Below, one piece after another: positions 1-5,737 of a DNA stretch of 5,737 nucleotides (positions are counted from its first letter, which is position 1; each line of letters opens with the position of its first letter). The stretch spans positions 1 through 5,737 of the forward strand of contig CANGVZ010000167.1 of NCBI GenBank assembly GCA_947457285.1. The letters are read 5' to 3'. Origin of the DNA: Flavobacteriales bacterium. Lineage in GTDB: Bacteria; Bacteroidota; Bacteroidia; Flavobacteriales_D; Sanyastnellaceae. The notes beneath the pieces are model-generated. The model was not told the origin of the DNA, did not search any database, and saw only the letters and a program-made list of their open reading frames with translations. Position numbers and translations under genes: made by a program.

Positions 1-833
1 ATGACTTCAGCTTTGTGATGAATAAGGATGGAAAAACAGGATATCTCAGCAGCGATCGCTCTGGTTCTGATCGTGTTTATGCCTTCGAAATATTGGAAAT
101 TGAAATTAAAGTTGAAGGTCTTGTTTCTGATAAAGAATCCATGTTGCCCTTGGGCGGCGCCCGAGTTACCGTTCAAAACTTGACGGATGGAACAGAAAAA
201 GTTTATTTCACCGATGCTGATGGTAAATTCACCGCCGACCTGGAGCCTGGTAAAGAGTATAAAGTAAAAACTGACCTTGACGGTTATTTTTCTGATGCAG
301 ACAATATCTCTACCAAGGGCATTACTCAAAGTAAAACAATCAATAAGGTGGTAGAAATGCCTCAGGTAGTAGTTGCGAGCAAGGACCCCGGATCAGGAAC
401 GGGAACAGGAACAGGAACGGGAACAGGGTCTGGGACTGGGACTGGATCTGGAAGCAACAAGGGTCAGAAAGGTGTATACGATGTTCCTAACATTTTCTGG
501 GATTACAACAAATGGGACATTCGTGAAGACGCGGTTCCATACCTGGAAAGCCTCGTTACTTTATTCAGAAACAACCAAAATTTGAAATTCGAAATTAGAA
601 GCCATAGCGACAGCCGCGGCAGTTATGAGTTCAACGACGAGCTTTCAGAAAAGCGTGCTAAAGAGGTGGTTGATTACCTTGTAAAAAGAGGTGTTCCTCG
701 ATCAATTGTAGTTTCTAAAGGATATGGTGAAAGAGAACTCTTGAATGAGTGTGGTGATGGCGTTCCTTGCGACGAAGAAAAACATCAGGTCAACAGAAGA
801 ACGGAGTTCATCGTTACTGGTGTGAAAAAATAA
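1..833 (+). CDS. OmpA-family cell-envelope protein, C-terminal part (5' end outside window)
   Basis: This is the 3' end of a larger gene. The frame (first full codon at 3) is open to the left edge, and the opening residues DFSFVMNKDGKTGYLSSDRS match the last blade of the WD40-like (PD40) propeller found in many Bacteroidota OmpA proteins. The GTG at 15 is therefore an internal codon. In window residue numbering the order is: propeller end 1-28; a carboxypeptidase-regulatory-like beta-sandwich at about 35-120 (GGARVTV, then TDADGKF); a Gly/Thr/Ser linker 130-151; and an OmpA C-terminal domain 158-274. In the OmpA domain, HSDSRG and LSEKRA supply D203 and R218, the expected diaminopimelate-binding pair, and it ends with the usual NRRTEF. 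Cys250 and Cys256 (NECGDGVPC) probably form a disulfide. The likely role, from family knowledge, is anchoring the outer membrane to peptidoglycan. The missing N-terminus may carry TPR repeats and a signal peptide; that is inference. Domain calls are firm, the cellular role less so. Confidence 0.93.
   Translation, partial: DFSFVMNKDGKTGYLSSDRSGSDRVYAFEILEIEIKVEGLVSDKESMLPLGGARVTVQNLTDGTEKVYFTDADGKFTADLEPGKEYKVKTDLDGYFSDADNISTKGITQSKTINKVVEMPQVVVASKDPGSGTGTGTGTGTGSGTGTGSGSNKGQKGVYDVPNIFWDYNKWDIREDAVPYLESLVTLFRNNQNLKFEIRSHSDSRGSYEFNDELSEKRAKEVVDYLVKRGVPRSIVVSKGYGERELLNECGDGVPCDEEKHQVNRRTEFIVTGVKK
390..455 (+). repeat. Hexanucleotide microsatellite encoding a (Gly-Thr/Ser)n linker
   Basis: Eleven consecutive GGN-ACN or GGN-TCN/AGC codon pairs encode alternating Gly-Thr and Gly-Ser between the beta-sandwich and OmpA domains of the envelope protein. 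The core is GGAACR repeated about five times. The unit is six bases, so gain or loss of a unit changes linker length without shifting the frame. It probably acts as a flexible spacer. Confidence 0.85.
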
Positions 834-843
834 GAAGTATATT

Positions 844-885
844 CAGCAAAGCTTTCGCTTCTATATTAGAAGCGAAGGCCCGCTG
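844..885. terminator. Bidirectional stem-loop terminator between convergent genes
   Basis: TTCGCTTCT (854-862) and AGAAGCGAA (868-876) form a perfect 9-bp stem with a 5-base loop. A T-G wobble and two further pairs (851-853 with 877-879) extend it. Beyond a small internal loop, CAGC (844-847) pairs with GCTG (882-885). It lies in the tail-to-tail junction of the OmpA gene and the FadL-like gene. On the minus strand a T-rich run follows (complement of about 824-833) but lies some 15-20 bases from the stem, and the plus strand has only a short T-poor tail. This is therefore not a textbook U-tract terminator. The position and stem strength make a shared terminator the best reading. Confidence 0.65.
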
Positions 886-2335
886 AAATTACAATGTTTA
901 AAAGACTATTCGTAACCTCTGTTTCCTCTATAAATGAAGGGTCATAGAGCCAATATGACTCCCGATTTTGCCCTGAATACGTGCCTGCTATATCAAACAA
1001 AAAGGCATCTCTTCTAAAACCAAAACCTGAAGTAAATGTGAGTCGAGAATCATTGATGGCTGCTCCATTTACAAAAGGACTCGAATCATAAATCACTCCT
1101 CCCCTCACTCGGAAACTATCAGCTATGCGCATTTCAACTCCTGTGCGCACACGATGTACCCTTCTGTAAATAGTTTCAATCGTTTTATTTTCAACTGAAA
1201 AATCATAATCATTACTCAAACCTGTCGTCCCCATTTTGATTCTTCCAAAATTGGTTGTTTCGTAGTCTGCACTAATCAACCCAGCCTTACCTAGGATAAA
1301 GGCCGCACTTGCCATGTAACGCGCAGGAACACGCACATTGTAATTACTAATCAATTCGGGCGAAAGCCTATCATAAGTTGATCCATCCACAAAATTGCTC
1401 AACATACTGGTGCTAAATGCATCTGATATTACCAGGTTCGTGGGACTCTGCCATGTCGCACCTACTCGCAATTTTTCACCAATGCGATAAATTGCCCCGA
1501 GACGCATGTTGATGCCGTTGCCACTGGCATTGATATCTTCTGTAAACGTGTAGTTGAGTAAATAACCAGAGTCGTTGAATCGCTCTACATAGGTGCTACT
1601 TTCTCTAAAAAAAACAGATTGCAAACCCAATGTCAATCCAAGCATCAATTTTTCATCAACTGCCAACCCAAGTGCGAAAGTGGTTTCATTGTGTCGGCCA
1701 CTACGATTGATATTTTTTCTTTGGTTTATACGACCTTGATTTTCGGCTGGGATATAGGTGAATTGAGTGGTATCAAGTGGATCGATGAGGTAAGCCTCCC
1801 AAGCCATTCCTGCTCCAAATGGGTATGCATCTGATATCTGTTCGTAATCAATACCATTGGCTTGCGCAGCAAAAACGTTGAGAAGGGTATTATTCTGCGT
1901 ATTACCTTCAATGGAAATATTCTGATTATAATTTGAAAAGTTCGCAAGTCCGAATCCATAGGACCATCTCAGTCGTGGGTTTCGAGCAGACTCCTTCACG
2001 CTCACAACACCAACGGATTGCACCACGGTTCTACCCTCAGAATTATCTTTTGTGTTTCCAAAATGGTTTGCCTCAGTTGTACGATTTTGGATTCCCAAAG
2101 AAATCTCAAACATCGTACGCTTGTTCATTGCAATACCCGCTGGGTTGTTCCAAAATGCCGCGTTATCGGCTCCCACTGCACCAAACGCCCCTCCCATTCC
2201 GAGAGATCGTGCAGATCCAGCCACTCCTGTTTGAGAATACCTCAATGCATCAACCTCATTTTGGGCTGTGCTGGCAAAACCGAGCAACAGTAGTGCGGCT
2301 GCAACTACTATTCGGTTTCCGAATATTGTATTCAT
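866..2335 (-). CDS. OMPP1/FadL-like outer-membrane beta-barrel protein
   Basis: This encodes a 489-residue secreted protein. Residues 1-24 form a signal peptide (Asn-Arg start, hydrophobic core VVAAALLLLGF, probable cleavage after STA24). The mature N-terminus carries the GSARSLGMGGAFGAVGADNA segment and then NNPAG at about 63-67. This is the 'MGGAF...NPAG' hatch signature typical of the OMPP1/FadL/TodX outer-membrane transport family. The rest has alternating aromatic and polar stretches suited to a barrel, and the protein ends in SAGLRF, the terminal Phe expected for BAM-dependent insertion. Family members pass hydrophobic compounds across the outer membrane; the substrate here is unknown, and PorV-like or purely structural roles are alternatives. 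The ATG at 2333-2335 directly precedes the signal peptide and has no Shine-Dalgarno sequence. It lies 18 bases downstream of the lipoprotein gene, implying one transcript. Its last codons and stop form one arm of the downstream stem-loop. Confidence 0.85.
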   Translation of the reverse strand: MNTIFGNRIVVAAALLLLGFASTAQNEVDALRYSQTGVAGSARSLGMGGAFGAVGADNAAFWNNPAGIAMNKRTMFEISLGIQNRTTEANHFGNTKDNSEGRTVVQSVGVVSVKESARNPRLRWSYGFGLANFSNYNQNISIEGNTQNNTLLNVFAAQANGIDYEQISDAYPFGAGMAWEAYLIDPLDTTQFTYIPAENQGRINQRKNINRSGRHNETTFALGLAVDEKLMLGLTLGLQSVFFRESSTYVERFNDSGYLLNYTFTEDINASGNGINMRLGAIYRIGEKLRVGATWQSPTNLVISDAFSTSMLSNFVDGSTYDRLSPELISNYNVRVPARYMASAAFILGKAGLISADYETTNFGRIKMGTTGLSNDYDFSVENKTIETIYRRVHRVRTGVEMRIADSFRVRGGVIYDSSPFVNGAAINDSRLTFTSGFGFRRDAFLFDIAGTYSGQNRESYWLYDPSFIEETEVTNSLLNIVISAGLRF

Positions 2336-2353
2336 AGTAAATCGTGTTTGAGA

Positions 2354-3697
2354 TTAACGTCGGCGCGTCCCGCCTGAATTACCGCCGCCACCGCCGCTTC
2401 TGCCGCCGCCGCCACCAGACTGACTTGGGCGAGAAGGAGGTGGAGAACTGCGCTCGATAGCCGGACGTGATGGTTCTGTTCTTTGAGGGCGTACCTCTGG
2501 CTTACTTTCACCACGATCACGGCTCGGTTGTGTATCTCTCTGTGGCGTCACGCTCGGACGCTCACGTTCGCGTTGAGGTGCAACATTCGGGCTCGAATCC
2601 CTCTCGCGTTGAGTTGGTGCTGTCTCACGAGGACTTACCATCGGACGCTCATTATTGCCACCACTTTCATTTCTACTCGGGGCTGTCTCTCTGAACGGAC
2701 GCTCTGTCACAACACCTCCTGGTGCGCTATTCGTGCCACCACGAGGATCCGCCTTGGGAGGATCCACAAATGGTCTTTGATCAGGGTTCGTTTTAGTTCC
2801 AGTCGTAGGACGTGGAGCCAGACCACTATTCGAGTCAGTGGATTCTGATTGCTGATTAAGAAATTGCTCTTTGCTTCGAGTTCTCCTTGGCGCTGTGCCA
2901 CTAATGATGCTGCTTCCGAAGGTACTGTTGCCACTGATCGAAGGGCGTTGACCGATCACCACACCATTATCATTTGTAGTTCCGGCCCAAGCCCAAGGAT
3001 TGTAGAATCCACCATTCCATCCATTGTTGAAGCCATTGTTCCATGGGTTATTCCATGGGTTGTTCCAAGGGTTATTCCACGGGTTGTTCCAACCATTGTT
3101 GAAGCCATTCCAAGCCCATGGATCATAAAAAGGTTGGTTCCACCCAAAAGAATTGCACCATGGATTGTACCATGGGTCGTACCAAGGATCATAAAAACCT
3201 GTGCTGAAACCGGCATTCCAACCGCTGTTCCAACCATTATTCCATCCCGCATTCCAACCTGTATTCCAGCCATTATTCCATCCGTTGCCAACTCCGAAAC
3301 CGAGACGCCAACCCCAGATAGGGTCGTAATAAAATCGTGTATTTCCACCCCAGCCATTGTTGAAGCCATTGCCGCCCCAACCATTATTAAATCCGCCATT
3401 TCCCCAATTTTGATTTACATCGCCATAATAATTGTTAACGATGTCCCCTTGTTGGGTGTCGCCTGAATAATAGTCCTCCTCCTCGGCGGCAGAAGGAGTG
3501 TTATTTTGTGAATTATTAGGAACAGAATTATCGTTTGACGATGACACTGAGGCATCTGTAATGAATGCCTCTCCTGGTTGATAATAAACTTCATCATCCT
3601 CATAGCGAACGCCAGTATTGAGGTCCTGAGAAGTATTACACGCTGCAAAAAGTAGTGTGAGGGTAAAGAGTGCAAGCAGAAGTTTATGTGTTCCCAT
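2354..3697 (-). CDS. Repetitive Asn/Trp/Gly-rich lipoprotein with Arg/Pro-rich tail
   Basis: This encodes a 447-residue predicted lipoprotein of unknown function. The ATG at 3695-3697 is preferred over the in-frame TTG two codons upstream because it leads directly into the signal peptide KLLLALFTLTLLFAAC, with Cys20 as the lipidated residue (Phe at -3 is slightly unusual). After it come an acidic, Ser/Asn-rich segment (about 30-90); an aromatic Asn/Gly/Trp-rich block (about 95-240) with GWNx, YDPW, NGFNNGW and NNPW repeats and one lone Cys181; a mixed linker (240-300); a Pro/Arg/Glu/Gln-rich basic region (about 300-425); and a Gly tail (two runs of five Gly at 428-439) ending in Arg-Arg-Arg. 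No enzymatic motif is visible. It is the first gene of a probable two-gene operon with the FadL-like barrel and is transcribed divergently from proS. An envelope location is likely. From memory, similar proteins in Bacteroidota sometimes carry misleading names such as 'vitellogenin II'; no real relationship is implied. Confidence 0.85.
   Translation of the reverse strand: MGTHKLLLALFTLTLLFAACNTSQDLNTGVRYEDDEVYYQPGEAFITDASVSSSNDNSVPNNSQNNTPSAAEEEDYYSGDTQQGDIVNNYYGDVNQNWGNGGFNNGWGGNGFNNGWGGNTRFYYDPIWGWRLGFGVGNGWNNGWNTGWNAGWNNGWNSGWNAGFSTGFYDPWYDPWYNPWCNSFGWNQPFYDPWAWNGFNNGWNNPWNNPWNNPWNNPWNNGFNNGWNGGFYNPWAWAGTTNDNGVVIGQRPSISGNSTFGSSIISGTAPRRTRSKEQFLNQQSESTDSNSGLAPRPTTGTKTNPDQRPFVDPPKADPRGGTNSAPGGVVTERPFRETAPSRNESGGNNERPMVSPRETAPTQRERDSSPNVAPQRERERPSVTPQRDTQPSRDRGESKPEVRPQRTEPSRPAIERSSPPPSRPSQSGGGGGRSGGGGGNSGGTRRR
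3041..3088 (-). repeat. Four tandem 12-base units encoding NNPW
   Basis: Four consecutive units of the form CCANGGGTTRTT (plus-strand reading) encode Asn-Asn-Pro-Trp at lipoprotein residues 204-219. They differ only at the fourth base and one purine. A diverged fifth unit (CCAACCATTGTT, 3089-3100) flanks them. The near identity suggests recent duplication by slippage or unequal recombination. The in-frame 12-base unit would allow length variation without a frameshift. Confidence 0.85.
3212..3283 (-). repeat. Six tandem 12-base units encoding GWN(N/T/A/S)
   Basis: Six consecutive Gly-Trp-Asn-x tetrapeptides (lipoprotein residues 139-162; x is N, T, A, N, S, A) are encoded by 12-base units, GGN-TGG-AAY-NNN on the coding strand. 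The fourth codon is the most variable. The array is more diverged than the NNPW block, so it is probably older. Confidence 0.82.
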
Positions 3698-3732
3698 TGT
3701 CAATTGTTTTTGTTGATTTACCCGATTATTCT

Positions 3733-3740
3733 CAAATGTA
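3733..3740 (-). promoter_or_regulatory. Bacteroidota-type -7 box for the lipoprotein/FadL-like operon
   Basis: On the minus strand this reads TACATTTG, an exact match to the Bacteroidota -7 consensus TAnnTTTG. It lies 36 bases upstream of the lipoprotein ATG, predicting a leader of about 30 bases. No good -33 TTTG is found at the usual spacing, so the assignment rests on the -7 box and its position. Confidence 0.55.
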
Positions 3741-3756
3741 AGGAAAAATTTTCACC

Positions 3757-3764
3757 TACTTTTG
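3757..3764 (+). promoter_or_regulatory. Bacteroidota-type -7 box for proS
   Basis: TACTTTTG matches TAnnTTTG exactly and ends 34 bases before the proS ATG, predicting transcription start near 3770 and a leader of about 28 bases. The -33 region (about 3731-3738) lacks a clear TTTG and coincides with the -7 box of the opposite-strand promoter. The leader is A/C-rich (ACAAA directly before ATG) with no Shine-Dalgarno sequence. Confidence 0.6.
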
Positions 3765-3798
3765 TGCCTCAAAATTACTCAACAATCATACCAACAAA

Positions 3799-5268
3799 AT
3801 GGCGGAAAAGCTTACCTCACGCGCAGAAGATTATTCTAAATGGTACAACGAATTGGTCGTAATGGCTGATCTCGCCCAACACAGTGATGTGAAGGGCTGT
3901 ATGGTAATCAAACCCTACGGATATGCAATTTGGGAGAAAATGAAAGATGCTTTGGACAAAATGTTCAAAGATACCGGACACCAAAATGCGTATTTCCCTT
4001 TATTCATTCCCAAGAGCTATTTAAGCAAGGAAGCAGCGCACGTTGAAGGTTTTGCTAAAGAGTGTGCAGTGGTGACACACTACCGCTTAAAGACCGTTGG
4101 CAACGAGGTGGTAGTCGATCCAGACGCTAAGCTTGAAGAAGAATTGATTGTAAGACCGACATCTGAAACGATTATTTGGAACACATACAAAGGCTGGATT
4201 CAAAGCTACCGCGACCTGCCTATTCTGATCAACCAATGGGCGAATGTGGTGCGTTGGGAAATGCGCACTCGCTTGTTTTTGAGAACAGCCGAGTTCCTGT
4301 GGCAAGAAGGTCACACGGCACATGCCACTGCGCAAGAGGCAATTCAAGAAACCGAACAAATGCTCGGTGTATATGCTGACTTCGCTGAAAACTGGATGGC
4401 AATGCCAGTAGTTAAAGGAAGAAAATCAGAAAGTGAGCGTTTTGCCGGAGCGGTGGATACACTCTGTATCGAAGCGATGATGCAGGATGGAAAAGCGCTT
4501 CAAGCAGGTACGTCGCACTTTTTAGGACAAAACTTCGCTAAGGCTTTTGATGTAAAGTTTGCGTCTAAAGAAGGCGTCAATGACTATGTATGGGCAACAT
4601 CTTGGGGCGTTTCAACCCGCTTGATGGGCGCATTGATCATGACTCACAGCGATGATAAAGGGCTTCGACTTCCTCCAATGCTAGCGCCAATCCATGTGGT
4701 TATTGTTCCAATTTACAAAGGGATTGAACAATTAGATCAAATTCATGAGAAGGTCAAACCTCTCATGCAAGAGTTGAAAGCAAAGGGAATCACGGTAAAG
4801 TTTGATGGTGATGATACCAAGCGATCAGGTTGGAAATTTGCAGAATATGAGCTCAAAGGTGTACCCGTTCGTATCGCTTTGGGTCCAAAGGATATGGAAA
4901 ATGGTACCATCGAGGTTGCTCGCAGAGATAATGGAACGAAAGAAACAATTGCCCTTGAAGGCAGTGCGGCTCATATTGAGCAATTGCTAAAAGACATTCA
5001 AAACAGTTTGTTCCAAGAGGCACTTGAGCGCAAAACCAATTTAACAACTGTAGTGAATTCTTATGAAGAATTTAAGACATTGTTAGATGAAAAAGGAGGT
5101 TTCTTTGCTGCACACTGGGACGGCACAGCGGAGACTGAGGAAAAGATAAAGGCAGAAACCAAAGCGACTATTCGTTGTATTCCTTTGGATGCTCCTGAGG
5201 AAGACGGTGTATGCATGGTGACCGGTAAGCCCAGCAAGAGAAGAGTATTATTTGCTAGAGCCTATTAA
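3799..5268 (+). CDS. proS: Prolyl-tRNA synthetase, archaeal/eukaryotic-like short type
   Basis: This cytoplasmic class II aminoacyl-tRNA synthetase joins proline to tRNA-Pro using ATP. The full-length 489-residue protein matches the short ProS type 3, which lacks the editing insertion of E. coli-type enzymes. Visible landmarks are RPTSE at 119-123 (TxE proline loop); motif 2 with VVRWEMRT (150-157) and FLRTAEFLWQEGHTAH (160-175); TSHFLGQNF (238-246); and motif 3 GVSTRLMGALI (270-280) with HSDDKGLRLPP. The anticodon-binding domain spans about 295-400, and a C-terminal zinc-type domain (405-489) ends in the characteristic RVLFARAY with terminal Tyr. In that domain the usual cysteine pairs are largely missing: HWDGTAETE (439-447) has none, and VCMVTGKP keeps only Cys472 (Thr at 475). 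The ATG at 3799 has a typical A-rich leader and gives the expected MAEKLTSRAEDYSKWYNELV start. It is divergent from the lipoprotein operon and is followed after 10 bases by an unknown gene. Confidence 0.98.
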   Translation: MAEKLTSRAEDYSKWYNELVVMADLAQHSDVKGCMVIKPYGYAIWEKMKDALDKMFKDTGHQNAYFPLFIPKSYLSKEAAHVEGFAKECAVVTHYRLKTVGNEVVVDPDAKLEEELIVRPTSETIIWNTYKGWIQSYRDLPILINQWANVVRWEMRTRLFLRTAEFLWQEGHTAHATAQEAIQETEQMLGVYADFAENWMAMPVVKGRKSESERFAGAVDTLCIEAMMQDGKALQAGTSHFLGQNFAKAFDVKFASKEGVNDYVWATSWGVSTRLMGALIMTHSDDKGLRLPPMLAPIHVVIVPIYKGIEQLDQIHEKVKPLMQELKAKGITVKFDGDDTKRSGWKFAEYELKGVPVRIALGPKDMENGTIEVARRDNGTKETIALEGSAAHIEQLLKDIQNSLFQEALERKTNLTTVVNSYEEFKTLLDEKGGFFAAHWDGTAETEEKIKAETKATIRCIPLDAPEEDGVCMVTGKPSKRRVLFARAY

Positions 5269-5278
5269 AATATTTCTT

Positions 5279-5737
5279 ATGACTCCTACCCCCGCTGAAA
5301 CAATAGATCGCTTGTTGAGAGAAATGAGCGTTCTTAAACAAGATGTTTTTCATCTTACCATCGATACCTTTCACGACTTCAAGGAACTTCTTCAAGAAGT
5401 TATAAAGGAAACCGCAGAACGATTCGGAAGTACCGACAAACGTGTCGAGATATACTATCGAGATCGCGGGGATTTTCAAGCTGAAATAAAAGTTGGTAGT
5501 GATATTCTCATTTTCCAAATGCACACCAATGTATTTCAGTTTGACAATACGCACCCTCTCTGGAAGAGTAGTTACTTCAAGGATAATGACAAGAATTCCT
5601 ATGTAGGAATTATCAATATTTACAATTTCCTTTCAGACAGTATTCGCTATCAAAGACAGTGGGATGTTGGTTATTTAATAGGACGCGTATTCGTTAACCG
5701 CGAGCGACATTTCATGGTTCAGGGCAAGCGTCAGTTG
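5279..5737 (+). CDS. Conserved-looking protein of unknown function (3' end outside window)
   Basis: An ATG at 5279-5281 opens a frame of 153 codons that runs to the right edge without a stop. It starts MTPTPAETIDRLLREMSVLK. No signal peptide or membrane span is seen, so it is probably cytoplasmic. The first 50 residues look helical and charged (possible coiled coil at about 6-50). The rest alternates strands and aromatic residues, including FQMHTNVFQFD, SYVGIINIYNFLSDS and DVGYLIGRVFVNRERHF. I recall similar hypothetical proteins in Bacteroidota but know no function and see no catalytic motif. Only 10 bases separate it from the proS stop, with no terminator between, so co-transcription with proS is likely. 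Codon use resembles its neighbours. The real-gene call rests on the open frame, the operon-like spacing and the ordered protein composition. Confidence 0.82.
   Translation, partial: MTPTPAETIDRLLREMSVLKQDVFHLTIDTFHDFKELLQEVIKETAERFGSTDKRVEIYYRDRGDFQAEIKVGSDILIFQMHTNVFQFDNTHPLWKSSYFKDNDKNSYVGIINIYNFLSDSIRYQRQWDVGYLIGRVFVNRERHFMVQGKRQL

Larger units (their letters stand above)
3021..3370 (-). repeat. Three dispersed identical 17-base copies encoding NGFNNGW
   Basis: The 17-mer CCATTGTTGAAGCCATT (plus strand) occurs exactly at 3021-3037, 3093-3109 and 3354-3370. All copies are in the same reading phase of the lipoprotein gene and encode NGFNNGW around residues 110-116, 197-203 and 221-227. Two copies flank the NNPW array. 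They could support recombination that deletes or duplicates the intervening repeat block. Confidence 0.8.

Noticed and set aside
15..833. Apparent GTG start at 15 for the OmpA-family gene
   Set aside because: The frame is open upstream to the window edge, and the residues before it (DFSF) continue the propeller motif, so 15 is internal.
1933..2337. Plus-strand open frames opposite the signal-peptide half of the FadL-like gene
   Set aside because: Composition is unlike a real protein (many Cys, His, Ser and Arg), and they are fully antisense to a well-supported beta-barrel gene.
3021..3300. Possible CRISPR-like or regulatory direct-repeat array
   Set aside because: The repeats are 12-base in-frame codon units without unique spacers of constant length and lie wholly inside a coding region.
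2956..3399. Minus-strand open frame (147 codons) rich in Met/Gly/Thr
   Set aside because: It is an alternate-frame reading of the same lipoprotein repeat region, with biased composition from TGG/AAY repeats.
2849..3466. Long plus-strand open frame (205 codons) full of Ile/Val/Pro repeats
   Set aside because: It is the antisense shadow of the lipoprotein's 12-base repeats, which read as valine/isoleucine/proline codons on the other strand; it has no plausible start or domain.
3701..3703. TTG two codons upstream as the lipoprotein start
   Set aside because: The ATG at 3695-3697 is a stronger start and gives a normal-length lipoprotein signal peptide; the TTG adds only two residues.
5255..5554. 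Minus-strand open frame of 99 codons overlapping the proS end
   Set aside because: It lies antisense to the proS tail and the downstream gene, has no recognisable protein features, and conflicts with the better plus-strand frame at 5279.

Overview
The window looks like a chromosomal segment of a member of Bacteroidota, probably in or near Flavobacteriales. Four things point there. The first gene has an OmpA-type architecture: propeller end, carboxypeptidase-regulatory-like domain, Gly/Thr linker and OmpA domain. The start codons lack Shine-Dalgarno sequences and sit behind A/T-rich leaders. Both strands of the one divergent intergenic region carry exact TAnnTTTG (-7) boxes. The prolyl-tRNA synthetase is of the short archaeal/eukaryotic-like type. 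The taxon is inferred from these features; no marker gene fixes it further. No mobile element, CRISPR array, tRNA, rRNA or sign of recent transfer was seen, and no gap between genes exceeds about 105 bases.

Layout from left to right. (1) At 1-833 (+) is the 3' part of an OmpA-family cell-envelope gene cut by the window edge. (2) At about 844-885 is a strong inverted repeat that probably terminates transcription from both sides; it overlaps the stop codon of the convergent neighbour. (3) At 866-2335 (-) is an OMPP1/FadL-like outer-membrane beta-barrel gene. It is preceded, 18 bases upstream on the same strand, by 2354-3697 (-), which encodes a repetitive Asn/Trp/Gly-rich then Arg/Pro-rich lipoprotein. 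These two look like an operon transcribed lipoprotein first. (4) At 3698-3798 is a compact divergent promoter region. (5) At 3799-5268 (+) is proS, followed after 10 bases by 5279-5737 (+), the start of a conserved-looking gene of unknown function that runs off the right edge.

Three of the five genes concern the cell envelope: a peptidoglycan-binding OmpA protein, an outer-membrane barrel and a surface or periplasmic lipoprotein. The other transcription unit is housekeeping translation (proS). The least ordinary element is the low-complexity lipoprotein, built from 12-base tandem units (NNPW and GWNx tetrapeptides) and probably co-expressed with the FadL-like barrel. I saw no convincing evidence of a wholly new multi-gene system. 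The items most worth a second look are this lipoprotein/barrel pair, the overlapping face-to-face promoters, and the degenerate zinc site of the prolyl-tRNA synthetase.
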